A stretch of DNA of 64,000 nt, taken from the NCBI GenBank assembly GCA_037576215.1, contig JBANDB010000022.1, positions 62,001 to 126,000 of the forward strand. The letters are read 5' to 3'. The DNA is from Armillaria gallica (lineage: Eukaryota; Basidiomycota; Agaricomycetes; Agaricales; Physalacriaceae). Positions 25,123 through 37,500 of the stretch are shown one piece after another. Numbering within the stretch: position 1 is the stretch's first letter; every line of letters begins with the position of its first letter. Both the position numbers and the translations under genes were made by a program. Below the pieces are notes generated by a model, which was not told the origin of the DNA, did no database searches, and was given only the letters and a program-made list of their open reading frames with translations.

Positions 25123-28100
25123 TGATGAGCCTCCAGGCTCTGTATGCTCAGAATTTGTGGATTTATCCTACTATTTAATGCTACTGTCCCTTCAATGGAC
25201 TTTCAGTAAACCAATGATTGCACACATAGCAATACCACTTTCACCTTACAGCAATCACTCCTCACATGCTTTGTTATCCATCCCATCTTGTTACGCATCA
25301 TAATTGCTGTATTTCATCATGGCAAGGCACCTTTGATCAACAATCATCTTAAAACAGAATTGCCACATCACTCAAAAGCACCTAGTTGACGTGCCATTGA
25401 TCACTTAATGAAAATGATGTGATAGATGCGAGTACCCTCCCAGCTATGACAATTACAGCTATGGCAACTACAGACTGCATTTACTAAGGCTGTTACCCTG
25501 CCAAGGCCTTGAGAAAACATTGCCCCACATGTACTCTTCAGCATGATGACTGTAGCTCAGTAATCTGCAGCTAAACAGCACCTAACGATCTGTGCATCAC
25601 TCGATGACCCCATACAGTTCTCGTCCATACACAGCAACATTGACAAGTTGCTATTACTTTAGAAGACAAAGGACCATATGTTCCCTATGGTTTTTACAAA
25701 GCCAAGGCCTTCCTGCCTTACTAAGTCTCTCATATTTACACTATTTATAAATTTGTACTTGTAGTATAAAAGCTAGCTAGAAAACATCATTTAGGAGTTA
25801 GTTCATCTCCAGTTGACCACAGTCCAGACCTTATATCCCTTACAATCAATTAATAGACTGCAGTAGTAGTTCATCAGTAATGTATTAATGGCTGTACTTG
25901 CAATTGGTGCATAATTAATTAAAACCACTGCAATGACTAGCGGCAGCCACCAGGCTCAGCAATAGGGGGGCACTCGCTGGTATGGGTTCTGTGCCCCTCC
26001 ACCCACTGCATGTACCAAAAATAGCTCTCTGAGAAATGACCTGGGTCCTGCATTGAAATCGCACTCAATTTGTTATTCTGGGTGGTGGCATGATAAATAT
26101 AGCTTCTATTCCCTGATCATGTATTTTTAAATCCATCATTTGCTTCCTTCAGGTTCTGCTCTGTTAGATTCCATGATGTGAGTGTTATTTTTGGTCTGTT
26201 CATGTTTCATATCTGTCAAATCAATCCCTCCTCCAGGTTAATATGACATGATAGGTTTTCCTAGTATTCTATAAAAATTCACAGCCAAAATTCAGGCATA
26301 AACTTTAGGAGTCGTATATTTTTCCTAGCCAGGAGACCTGTCATGTCAATGCTTGCTCACTGTAAGGGACAAAAATCAAACAAAAATAATTTTTGCCATG
26401 TGAGATTATATAACATTGCCTATGACACTGCCACAGTGCAGCAACTGCATCCACATCCATCCACCATGCATATGGTCTCATGAGCACCATGCACACTCTA
26501 ATACCCTGGACTATGATCAATACCATGAACAATATTGAAGATCTCTGAGCTCAACAATGCCCCACTGCTGCAAATACAGCTCCGCGTCCCCACTCCAACC
26601 AACCCAGCTACCCCCCACTGACATTTAGGCTAATTGTATTTGCAGACTGATGGACAGCATAATGACAATGAAGAATGGACTGAGGAATTGAAAATCAATT
26701 GTCACCTGCAAATAGGAGGGGAGTATCAACTGGAAGTGCAGTATAGACAATGACAACAATGAACCAACATTGGAACCATGACAGCTAACAATGAAGACAA
26801 TTTGTGTGCCTTTTTCTGACCTGATACAATATTTTAGGATGCATTGAATGCACCCAGAACTACGACTGTGTGCCCATCTCGACACCTGCTGCTGCCCACC
26901 TCTTCCCCTTCTAACATCAGACTCTCCTGCGTCATCCAGCCCATCTACAGATCCAAAATTCCTCCAAATCCTATCATTTCAGTGGTGGATCATGAATCTG
27001 GGGTTTGTTTCCTCTCAGGATGCTGCCGTCATTGTGCACTACTCCCCATCCTGACATCATTCTTCATATCACCCCCTACATCTGCCTCAGCATCCCTGCT
27101 TTCAACACAGGCATGGCAGTGGTGAGGTCCATTTACCATTCTGAAACTCTCACCTCTGACAACCTCGCAATTTTACATTTTGATGGCAAAAAGACAATCC
27201 AACATGCTATAGCTGTTCTTGATGTGTACACCCCACCATGCCTTGCATGTCTGTAGGTTTTCTTTTCAAAATTTTATTATATTGGTTACACTGGTTTCAT
27301 GTATATTATAGCATAGTAAATGTGTTTAAGGCAATGAAACTAGTGAATTCAACATCTTTTGGACATTGCCAGGAAAGCAACTGCAGAACAAGTGCCTATA
27401 GTATGGGTTGTCAACACTTGATGCAGTGGGGAAACGTATTTAGAAGTATCACAGTATAGTAGACTGAGATACAGTTCAACTTTGGTGACCTATGGAGGAA
27501 TTTATGAGCAAAAATACCCATATTGAATTAATATCATTTTAAAGTCATTAGGCAACAGGATCGAGTGACTCATAGTGAAATGCACAAAAGGTGGCTTCAA
27601 AAACCCAGACAGTCCATATGCACATTTATTAGTAGACCGGGATGGATCAGATGAGCCTTATCAACAGTATTATATATGAACTTGAATATATGACAATTCT
27701 TCTGCAGTTTGAGAAAACACAGAGTCACTTGGAGGGGGGATCTTATTGAAAGGCCTCAAAATGTAAGAAAAGTACCGTTAAATATTGATTATCTGCTTTC
27801 CATTGCATTCCGGTCTACAAAATTTTACATAGATATATAATAAACACTCACAATTGAATATCCTGAAAGATCATAGGACGTTGGAATGAGTGGTTTAAGC
27901 AGCAGACAAATTCTGAGCTCTCATTCTGCCCACTCAATCACTGCAGTCCAATCAACCGAGCAGAGATCGAGTGGCTGTGCCTCTTCTTTCGTGGTTTTTT
28001 ACCACCAGCTTGAACATGATGATGCCCCATCCATTTGCCTGACAGCCCTCTCACAGGTGTAAAAAGGTATGTTATTACTTTTCTTCATACTTACTATTAT

Positions 28101-31012
28101 TTTAGATACTTTTTACACATCCGGTAGCCCCAAGAGCCCCAGATAGCAAACATTCCACCCCCCACCCCAGCATGTAAGCCCTCAGACAAGGCAGTGCTTC
28201 TCATAGCTCCAGGACATCTGAGATATCCTCCAGCATCTGACAACGATGATGCCATCCTTCAATGACCCCTGCTAATCCAGCAAATACACCCCCTCCCAAC
28301 CTCATTCCAACTGACTCAGCCTACCCAGTATCAACATCGAGGGAAATCACCATCGAGGACAAGCTTCCTATGCCTCAATGACTTGGAATACTCCCAGAGA
28401 TGCTATATCAGCCACCATCTGGGAGCAGGAGCATAATTCCCACAGATGAACAACGACGGTGACGATGAATGCAGCGACAACAGTGACAATGGCAAAGGAC
28501 AGGGCTCATCATGCTCTGTTGCTGGACCATGGGAAGACCTGGGGCAAGGCTTGCAGGAGCAGTAGGAGATGTAGGAAGGCTGCAAGAGGGTGGGAGGGTG
28601 GGAGAAAGATCAGGACACTGACAATTAAGGATAACAACAACAACCACACACTTGCAGGCATGAATGGGCGACTTGAGGGCACATCAAATGCACCTAGAAA
28701 TATGGCTGTGTCACCACCATGACCCCCACAGCTGCCCACCCCATCCCCAACCAACACCGGGCTGCCCTATGCCAATGAGATCACCTACACACCCCAGACT
28801 GGTGCATCTCTCATTATTTGAGTGGGGAATTACGACTCTGTGGTCGTTTTTCTTTCTGGACATTGTCATTGCTGTACACCTGCCCACCATCTCAATGTCT
28901 GTCTTTTAGACATTGTGTCACCCCTTACAGCCTGCTGCTCTTGTAACGACCTCACTTTCAACAACATGGAATCCAATGGTGATGTCCATTTCATTGGATT
29001 GGCCCCTCATCGCTTTTGAACAGCTATCAACATTGCCTGGCCAGCTTTTTAGTGCTCCACCTGCAGGCTATCACCCCCGATTCTCAAGCAGCCTTGCCTT
29101 TCAATAGCAAGGGTATTGACATCACTGATGACACCATGCATGACCCTATCACCATACCTATGTCCTGCATGCATGGCACGATGACAGTCTTTTTTTTGGG
29201 AATTTTTTTCAGCCCAATAACTGGATATATCATATTCATTACCATCTATTTCAGTGGTTCTTTGGCCTAGATGCTAGGCCTGCTCGTTTCATGTCATAAG
29301 TATGCATATTTTGGTTTGAACCCCAGTGGTGTTAAAAGTTTTCTTCCAATCCAGTACATTTACAGGTTGAAAAAAGAGCAATCCTGTTGATAGAGCTATA
29401 GCATATGTAGATGTTGTATATTAGATCTGAATACCTTTGTTTTGTGGCAGGCTCAAAAAAAACATGCTTGAAATGATAGAAAATGACATTGAAGAAATGT
29501 CAGAGCGGTGGAAAAACATATAGAGGGGCTGACACCAGAAGAGGGATGACATATTGAGGAAAACATGTGAACCTGATCATCTCCAGAGGGAGGACGGGTG
29601 ACAGGACCATCAAAGGGAGACAAAAATAAATTCCACACATCAAACCTGTCAAAAATCACTGAGCTCGTATAACACATTGGTAACAAATCAAAAGAAGCTC
29701 AGCACATCAAAGAGATCACTGGAGAATTTGGGCCCAATTTGACAGCAAGGTGCTTGAAGGCAGGAGTGCACAGATTTGCAGTGTTGAGCACATCAAACAC
29801 ATCAAGGAGGCAACTACACCCATGATGACAACATGTTATGTGTCACCTTCTCCTATACCTGGAGTGGATTCCTCTGCCAAAAATCCATTGCAATTGCAAG
29901 CAGTAATACATTGTGCCCAATTGCAAGTACAAGGGATTAATACATTATGGCTGTCTTACAGCTACAATGGCTAATATATTGCTAGGCTTTTAATGGATGC
30001 ACAGTCTATGTCAATTATCGTCACACACTAGTCTATCACCAGTAAACCATGTTTATTCACTGTTCTATGGCAATATACTGTTTACCCCAGCATATTCTTG
30101 ATTGCACATCAATTTGTAAACTCACCAGAGTTATTCCATGGTTTTTAACTGTGAAGAGTTCTTTGACACTTGCTCTTCACTTTTAACAATATTGGTACAC
30201 ACTCATATTGTGCCAATATGTGATTGCTACACCATTCCTCACCCACATTATCTTTCATTAGGCTGTCATTGTTTCACTTTCACACCATTGGAGTTTTCAA
30301 GTTTTCTCTTTCACCATCATTATCATCGCTCACTTGGGTAGTCTCCAAGTAGACTTAGGATCAGTATAGGACCAGTTTCAGCAAGTTTTTGTATAGTATC
30401 AGTCTCTTGAGTGGACTTGAAGGTTAGTTTTGACATAGGATAGGATTGTTTCAGTACCAGACCAGTTTCGATATCAACTTTAGCACCATTGCACCATATA
30501 GGACCAGTATCACTGCCAGTTTTCATAGTTCCATGTTTTCTCTCAACACCCCCACTTACAGCACCTCATCTCATGTTTTCTCTCACCTCAACCAGTCACC
30601 ATTCTATGTTTTCCCATCACCTCATGCACTTCTAGACTATTGCAGACCATTTAGTCTATCTTCCATCATTCACCCCACTAGGATTACCATTCAGTGATGT
30701 TTTCTAGTCTCATCTCACGTTTTCTCATATGGATTCATGGTATTCACATCATACCCATTTCCATCCCCTCTCATTTTGAGAGATCCCTACTGGCTTACAG
30801 CCAGAGCATCTAGTACTCGACTACCAAGCAGTACTATTTTGCTGGCTTAAAGTCGCAGTGTATACTTGCATATAGAGGAATTGATTTACTGCACGGAGGT
30901 GCCCCAAACCCACTCGCACACATGATCACCTTGATTGCCATGCTAATATGTTAACTCACCCAACCTCATTCTGAGTTGGTGTTGCCATTGCCATGGAAGT
31001 CTAGGCTCATCA
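25123..31012. mobile_element. Unclassified TIR element ('TGATGRGCC'), copy 2, inverted
   Basis: The segments 25,123-25,823 and 30,006-31,012 are the reverse complement of the element at 17,739-19,411. They begin TGATGAGCCTCCAGGCTC and end AAGTCTAGGCTCATCA. Flanks are CCGG (25,119-25,122) and CTGG (31,013-31,016), a 4-bp duplication in which one CpG has decayed. Without the insertion between its halves it is about 1.7 kb, like copy 1. It is heavily CpG-depleted compared with copy 1. Confidence 0.75.
25824..29999. mobile_element. 4.2-kb element nested in the TIR element
   Basis: It splits copy 2 between GTTGACC and CTATGTC, which adjoin in copy 1. The flanks share CACAGT (25,818-25,823 and 30,000-30,005), possibly an 8-bp duplication with one mismatch. 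The ends are imperfect inverted repeats of about 130 bp sharing 'AATGTATTAAT' and 'GTACTTGCAATTGG'. The interior holds decayed sequence with two related segments (26,830-26,930 and 28,670-28,760) sharing an 'AATGCACC' start and 'GCTGCCCACC' end, suggesting old coding or internal duplication. No protein family could be named. Confidence 0.5.
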
Positions 31013-31704
31013 CTGGCACTTAGTGCTCTAGACTTTGGAATGTCAGAATTTGAGTAAATCTGAAGTTTCTGACTTCAGCTGAAGCACATGAGGCCTAGAC
31101 AAGAAGCTAGTTACCTTCACTACCATAGAAATGCCTAGAAGAATATTATGAAGCAAAATATGAGTCATGCAATAGGCTGCAACTCCAAGGAGATAACAAG
31201 TGACATCACCACATGTGGTTTGGACTACTAACCGATGTTGCAACACTCAGAGACAGGGATCTGGCCCCAAGTCGGACTCCTGAGTCAGCACCAAGCTATG
31301 GGATGATAATTGTGACACACTTGGGACACAAGCAAAGGGGTTCTGCAATCTAAATGATACTCTATTTGGTGGTACTAATTTGTAGGATGTAGAATAGATA
31401 AATAGTGCAGTGTAATTGTAATGTACAAGTTTGGGACCCCTATTGTAGTCACACACAAGCCCTCAGCTTGATGCCCTTGCTTCAGGAGCAGTTTGTAACT
31501 TTGAGCAAGAGAATGTACCTTGATTAATAGCATTAGGGTGACTTGAGTGTACATGCAAGGCATAGAAAGCTAATGTGGCACTTGTGCTACAGTTTGATTG
31601 ATTGGTTGACTTGCACTCTGACCTGAGAATAAGAGTTCTGTGTCATTGAGGACACACTCTTGTGTTTTGATGTTTCTTGTGATGCAAGGTACTACAGGTG
31701 GCAG

Positions 31705-31887
31705 AGGTTCAAACTCTTTGGCTTGATTAGTACTCACTTGAGGGTATATATTTCCCAAGTGGCATAGGTTCAAACCCTGTGGCTTGTGGATGGTGTGTTA
31801 TAAGGTTTTTGTGTCTCTGGATCACATAGGTTAGAACTCTGTGGATCTACGATCAGTTTGGAAGCTTGAGCATGTAGGTTTGAATCC
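31705..31887 (+). repeat. Minisatellite with B-box-like motif
   Basis: Four copies of AGGTTYRAAYYC at 31,705, 31,766, 31,828 and 31,876 (spacing 61, 62 and 48 bp), several followed by TGTGGCTT. The motif resembles the RNA polymerase III B box GGTTCGANNCC with the CpG lost. No A box at the right distance and no tRNA cloverleaf were found, so transcription is unproven. Confidence 0.4.
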
Positions 31888-32310
31888 TGTGGCTTTGAGT
31901 GGACATTTTGTGAAGTGTTTCTGCTTAGAGTGGGAAGCTTTGAGTTGTGTGTTGTGTGTTTCAAGTCATTCAAGGTCATTTCATGTGTCTCTCTAGACTT
32001 AGTGAGGGTTTTGTGTACATCTCTCGACATTGTGTGTATTGTACTACACCTTGCCTTAAGGCCCAGCGACAAGTGTTGCTCCTCTTGTTATTAAAAGCCT
32101 TTGGACTTAGAGAAATCTAGATACTTGATGCATGCTATTGTTCTATGTGTGTATCCTATATTTTGAGAGTTTGGTTGTTTTGTTTCTATCTGCTTCTATC
32201 ACATCAGAATCTCCTATGAACTTGAGGGTTTATGTATGTAGTGTTATGTGTGGGTGTGATCAGTGTCATTGACACTGTTGCATTTCTAACTTGCATGCAC
32301 AGGGTCTCTT

Positions 32311-32528
32311 CACTGTGAGAGTCAACAGTGATGGAGGAGGGTGCCTACAATTTATAGAACAACACTCACAGCAAGGCAAGTCCTTGACAATGATGATACT
32401 CCGGTGCCCTGTATTTTGAGCTGAATGGGATAGGTCTCTCAACAATGAAGGATAACATGGTACACCATCATCTGGAGGTAATGTTTAGCAAGAATCAACA
32501 GCGATGGAGCAATAAGCCTACAACTCAT
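32311..32528. repeat. 3' modules downstream of F-box copy B
   Basis: This holds the end of one and most of a second copy of the ~165-bp module seen in tandem at 57,590-57,945 ('GATGATACTCCGGTGCCCTG' … 'TCATCTGGAG' … 'CGATGGAGCA'). It is the right-hand continuation of the module interrupted at 24,780, and is non-coding. Confidence 0.6.
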
Positions 32529-34471
32529 AGAATGCCTGTCACCCTTTTGATAGCTCCAGCCTCACACTCCCTAGCCACACCTGAATAGTCTCCGAACACT
32601 CTCCTTCCACACACACCAAGACGTTCAGCCTCAGCACACATGCCCATGCTTCCCCCACACCCTCGTCATCCACCACAGAGCTCACATTCACGATAATCAC
32701 AACCTTCTCCAACTGGCTACCTGTATCCAGCATTCTCCTTGTCCAATCCAATGCAGATATCGCCGTATCTGCTATATGCACCTTGGTCTTTTTAGGTACC
32801 AGAGCATGATGAACTTTGTAGCGGTCTGTGTATGACAATGGAACGAACACGGTGAGGGAACGGAAGCGGCTGATATCAGGTATCAGGGTGATATCTTGGA
32901 GGGCATCAGACCAGTCAAAAGAGATGATGGTGCGACTTACGATCTAAGTTCTGATGAGACCCTCTCCAGTCCAGCAATATCACCATCTCTAACCTCAGAG
33001 CTCACTCGAAGAGCTCATGCACACCCAGCATCCAGCTGTTCACATCTGACATCACTGGAAAGATGAGCTCCCTAAGATTCTCCAACAAGATGACACCTTT
33101 TCTGCCAAAAAGGAAGCACATCCACCGTGGACGTAGGTGCCCAATCCTGACCTTGAGCATCTCTAACTCCTTGCAAAGCCCACCGTCATGACCATCATCG
33201 TCGTCACCTCTGCCAACAGTGATGACGTTGACTGCCAATCTCTTCAAACATGGCACACACCCAAAGAATGTCCCCAATTCAGCAAGATTGCTGAAGAACA
33301 TGCCATCCAGTGTGAGACTCGTCAGCTGTGCCAGCAACCCTTGCACACCAGTCTGCACTCCATGCCACATATCCAAGTACATCTGCCCAGAGAACTTGAC
33401 TGTCCTCAGCAAGACGAGAAAAGGCAGCACCCTTGGCAATGCCTCTGTCCATGTATCCGTGCGCATACCCTTATTAGTGATTTGAATGGCCCAGCCTGAA
33501 GCCCTAAGCCGAGCCAGGCTGAGCCGAGCCATAGGGGTGGGCTTGTTGAAGGCTCAGGCTCAGGCTCAGGCTTCATATTTTGAAAGCCCAAGCCTCAGGC
33601 TCAAGCCCGGGCTTCCAGTATGGCCAGCTAATACCCGAAACAACTGGTGGGGAACATGTCATTTCTCATCATTTGGAATTAAATTTAGAAGTCTGTTCGG
33701 ACTATGCCCCCAAAATTGACATGATGGAAGTTGCCGAGATCATTTTGCTGCTTACCATCATCACGATTCATCAACATATTCATTGCAACTATTACAAAAC
33801 CTCGCGATACTCATAACGTGACCAGTTGGTACAGTGGGAGATAATTTGGAGAAGTGGAGGCATTGAGGAAGCTGTAGACTTTCCATTTCACAGACAGAAC
33901 AAGTTGGTATGTCATGGTTTTCATTCACTGTCTCTATTTCCTATGTCTTTATGTCTTATGTTTTGCATAGTACACATGTTATATACCTACTCTTTGTTGA
34001 TAGGACACCCTGCAAATTGAATAGCAGCTTCATTTTATGTTCTCCCCTTCCTACAGTCTGTTCAAGGTGAGAACACATTGTTGTATATGAGCCCAGGCCT
34101 GAACCCAAGCCGAGCCCGAGCCTCAATGGGCTTGGGCTCAAGGCTCGGGCTTGCGATTTGAAGTGCCTGAGCCCTCCAAAGCCAAGCCCAAGCTGCGAAA
34201 GCCAAGCCGAGCCAGGCCTTTCAAATCACTAACCCTTATCCCTTGGCAGCCTCTGTTCAAAGATCATCAACTCCTGGACGAGTGGGGCCTTATCTGCAAA
34301 GAACCGCGCACATCGACCATCACCAGGGTAGAACGTGATGTGCCGAAAGAGATGGTGTTGGCATCAGGGTAGGAACATGTGCGAGACAAGGGACCAAGCT
34401 GTGAGCATCGGGGTATTGTCTGCGAGGTAATCGATGATGAGGTCGTATAGCTCGGGGTAGAGGGAGGCCAT
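32529..34471 (-). pseudogene. F-box/LRR-like gene, copy B (split by hAT 2)
   Basis: This is a paralogue of the copy at 57,929-59,119, starting at ATG 34,471-34,469. The first exon encodes the F-box part (34,240-34,471) and then, after a 757-bp transposon at 33,475-34,231, GMRTDAWTEALPRVLPFLVL and the leucine-rich part. Exon 2 (to 32,529) reads FVPLSYTDRYKVHHAL … ELSKG and then stops before the usual QAFYEL end. CpG decay and the insertion leave no full product. It keeps a DDDD tract in the variable Asp run. Confidence 0.82.
33475..34231. mobile_element. hAT element 2, 757 bp, non-autonomous
   Basis: Termini TAGTGATTTGAATGGCC and, reversed, TAGTGATTTGAAAGGCC are flanked by a perfect 8-bp duplication ACCCTTAT (33,467-33,474 and 34,232-34,239). 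The empty site is seen in copies C and E (CATACCCTTATC). Subterminal regions at both ends are packed with GAGCC/GGCTC and AAGCC motifs (for example three tandem GGCTCA near 33,553-33,571), probable transposase binding sites. No coding frame. It is inside the F-box gene copy B and keeps many CpGs, so it is younger than the elements at 24-32 kb. Confidence 0.92.
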
Positions 34472-34489
34472 AGAGACGGAGGAGCGTCG

Positions 34490-37129
34490 AGGGCATGGTA
34501 TATGTATATGAGTGTTTAAGTATAATTATGAGATGGCGGGAACAAAGTGAGCTGTCAGGGTCCCGATCATTACCAACGAGATTTTGACATGTCTTGCTCC
34601 CTTCTCAAATGGCGACCAGCCCTCCTATGGATCGTCGTTCATTAAGGGGACGTCCTTTCCATCGTCCTGCCGCCGTCCTGCCTTCTGCGCCTGTTCCTCA
34701 GCAAGAAAAAAAACACTGAACGTCTTAGCCTGTTTGGCTCCTAGCTCTATGATTCCTCATTGGAGAATCCTGGACATCATGAGAGTATAAGGTACCTGTC
34801 CAATAAGCGTTAAAGTCACACCTAGCCGAACAAAGTCTTGAACATTCCGTACCAGCGTGCCTGCTAATGAGAATTCATCACGCATATATCAAGCATATAT
34901 CCGCCAACGTTATGGTGTAAGGAGACATATGTCGGCATTTGCCAAGATCATAAACTGTCAGGTAGTTCCCGTGAGCTTTCAAACTTACGCTTTTTGTCAC
35001 ACTTTCATCTTCAGCTTGAGTAGTCGCGCACATATAGCCTTGCTCATAGAGTCTTTCTCACCTTATGGGCAGTCATTCCTTCTGCCAAATGCGCTAACTA
35101 GTCTCTGGCATAAGTACTTGAGGCCATTGCACCTAGGTGAAATTTGATTCGGTGATCAGCGCAGGGTAAATATATCACAGCATATGCAACATTTATCCTC
35201 CAAATTTGCTAGACTCTGACATTTCGACTAGCCTCGTCCCAGGATCTAGAGCGCGTCACCTTCCCAGATGAACGAATCATCCCATTCGCACGTTGTTTGG
35301 GAGTACACCAGTGGGCGCCCAAGTCACGTTTGCTCCCGTACTTCGACCAGTCCTACGCGCACCGGCTTAAGCCCTTGTGATAACCTTCCTACTCCGAGAA
35401 CATGACCTACTTCAACAATATGAGCCCAAATTGTGGAGCCATGACCGGGACCCCTTGCCCACGACACAGTATGCACAGCGGAGAAACCCTGCACCGACCG
35501 ATGGCGATCACTTACTCCTTAATGAATACTCGCTCCCATCCTCGAAATTGGGGTCCCCTTGGTAACAATCGGGACCGTCACCCTGGGAAGAGCATACAGG
35601 AGAGGTCATCAACGTTCAAAGTTCAGCTCTGACCCCAACATGCCTTCTTAGGAGGGATGTGGCGTGGATCTCTTTAACATTCCTGTCCCTCCTCGTAGCA
35701 CCCCGGACGCTCTCGCTCGTATGGCTCCGGAGCCATCTATTTTGGTTACGATGTGAAGATTATAGCCCAGCATCCAGTCCTCTTCCCTCTTTCAGTCTGT
35801 GATCGCCTCTCGAGGAGTAAATTCCTGATTACAATGTGACGTATATTCTCCCCCTGGCGAGTAACTCCCTTCCGTTCCCAGAGCTGCAGAGACTCACTCG
35901 CCAGGGGGAGAATATATGCCGGGGAGTGAAGGACCTTACCCTTGGACCACATTTCTTACCAAAGAGAATACGCCGGCCAACGGCGAGTCCTGATACTCGA
36001 TTCCCACCGGAGCCATTAGTCGTATCAACCCGATCGGACGTGATGTCTTTCCGAGGTGCCTACCTTATCTGGTCCACATCCTCTTTTTATCAGGCTTTAC
36101 TGACATTTTAGTTTCGGCCTTTATTCTCGTTTCCTCACCATAGCTTTCTATCCCGTCACATCCCACCCACACCATGGGGTCGTCCGTAAAAGTGGTGTCG
36201 AGGTTTTCCCTTCTCGAAGCGTAAATACACGAACACTAGTCTTTCAAACTCGAGTTTAGGAGAAGGTGTACTCACGGTGTCTAATGAACAAGTCACTCCG
36301 TTGACCGATAATCTCGATTGATGTTAAATTCAATACAAGACGTTTCTTCCGCCCAAAATTGACCGCGCCGCCTTCGTCTCATGTGATCGGCGCGCTTCTC
36401 ATTCATATCTTCTTCCGCTACACTACCTGCCCATTCGATGGAGAGAAAGCACGCCAACCGAGGATGCTGACGAATGCCCAAAATATAACAACCCCATTGA
36501 TTTTGAAACAATACCACTCTCGCCCTCTCTCTCCCATTCACTGATCCCTCGTTGATCTGCGTTCGGTCCATACGTTATCTCATTCCCCGAGAGACAACGT
36601 ACAAGTCAACTCGTGTGGTAATTGCCGTTTGCGGAACAAGTTGTCCTTAACAAATAATATCGAATAAATTGTCTTTCCTACTCCGAACAACGGCAGGTGG
36701 AGGGAGACTCTACGTATTACTCGTTGTTTTCATTTATGTTATGGTAATCCGGCTCTAGCGACTATTCTGCATGGTCTCGAGTAACCGAACATGAGAAAGG
36801 ACGTGGTTGAGAGGAAAATAATCCCAAGATCGTGAGGCATCGAGAGGACGGGGCTCGATTCGGGAAGCAGGGAGCCATACCTTCGTGGGTCCTTGCATAC
36901 GTCATACACCCCATTCTTTTAAGCTACTAGATTCATTGTACTATCAGTACGTTCCCTCCCGCGAGTCTGATATCAAGCTCTCGATGGTCAGGTTTCTGCG
37001 GAAGTATAATCATCAGCGGATTCGTTGCAAGACGCGTCGGAACTTCTTACCAGTCGAGTATCCGATCACAGCAATCGGTATTGGCGCATTCACCGACTCA
37101 AGATAACGTGTAGACAAAAGCCAATGGCC
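34490..37129. other. Non-coding tract of module B, unit 1
   Basis: No gene could be supported. The tract is collinear with 59,130-61,790 at moderate identity, with indels, and short frames are not shared. Its first ~0.9 kb is the shared upstream region of the F-box gene. It includes a perfect inverted repeat described separately, and fragments related to the A2 repeats near 36,210-36,330 (for example 'GTTGACCGATAA'). Confidence 0.5.
35842..35916. repeat. Perfect 21-bp inverted repeat
   Basis: The arm at 35,842-35,862 (TATATTCTCCCCCTGGCGAG plus T) is exactly complementary to 35,896-35,916, with a 33-nt loop. The paralogue near 60,527 has only one arm, in altered form (TATATTCGCCCCCTAGTGAG), so the hairpin arose in this copy by a local inverted duplication. 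No T-tract or gene follows that would suggest a terminator. Confidence 0.75.
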
Positions 37130-37500
37130 CGACTTGAGCTTGGGAAAATTTTACCTTGACTGTTCATTGTGTCCAATTCTCACTTGAAGCTGTTTCATCC
37201 CATTAAGTACGACTAGCATCCACGTTGCGAGACCGAGTGCCGCGGTTAGTACATAAAATGAAGCTAATACTCTTCAAAGAAGACGGTATCTAACACGTCG
37301 AGCAAGCGGAAGTCACGAAGGAAAGATTTGCACATGAGTTTTAAAACCCTGGCGAACGATCCACTGACCATAATAATGGACTCTATAAAGCGCACAAGTG
37401 AGCAATGAAGGATGTCGAGTAGCCTGAAGGAAACCACTTGGGCCATCACCTCTGAATTGAACACTGACGAGAAGAAGATGAGCAAAGGGAATAGAAGGGA
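37130..37500 (-). pseudogene. Possible membrane-protein gene fragment (unit 1)
   Basis: On the minus strand 37,150-37,260 encodes FYVLTAALGLATWMLVVLNG followed by MKQLQVRIGHNEQSR, then a GT splice-like site. The 61.8-kb copy gives FYVLTAAIGLAMSMLVVLNG and the same tail with a better donor, GTAAGC. The hydrophobic segment looks like a transmembrane helix. A TGA lies just upstream in both copies, so it must be an intron edge or a shared stop. No family recognised. Confidence 0.35.

Larger units (their letters stand above)
24781..32310. mobile_element. Insertion 'X' splitting module B, with nested elements
   Basis: Paralogous sequence stops at about 24,780 and resumes at about 32,310 (CACTGTGAGAGTCAACAG), while 57,720-57,735 is continuous, so about 7.5 kb was inserted. 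Without the nested element at 25,123-31,012, X is about 1.6 kb. Its left arm (24,781-25,118) and right arm (31,017-32,310) are AT-rich with few CpGs and no recognisable protein. Terminal repeats and target duplication are not clear, so class is unknown; the right arm resembles an LTR-like regulatory region. Confidence 0.6.

Noticed and set aside
31770..32072. 100-codon minus-strand frame with PQ-S-NL repeats as a repeat protein
   Set aside because: The repeats are explained by the DNA minisatellite with the GGTTYRAA motif.
33486..33816. Plus-strand frames rich in AQAQAS repeats
   Set aside because: They come from GGCTCA/AAGCC subterminal repeats of the non-autonomous hAT element.
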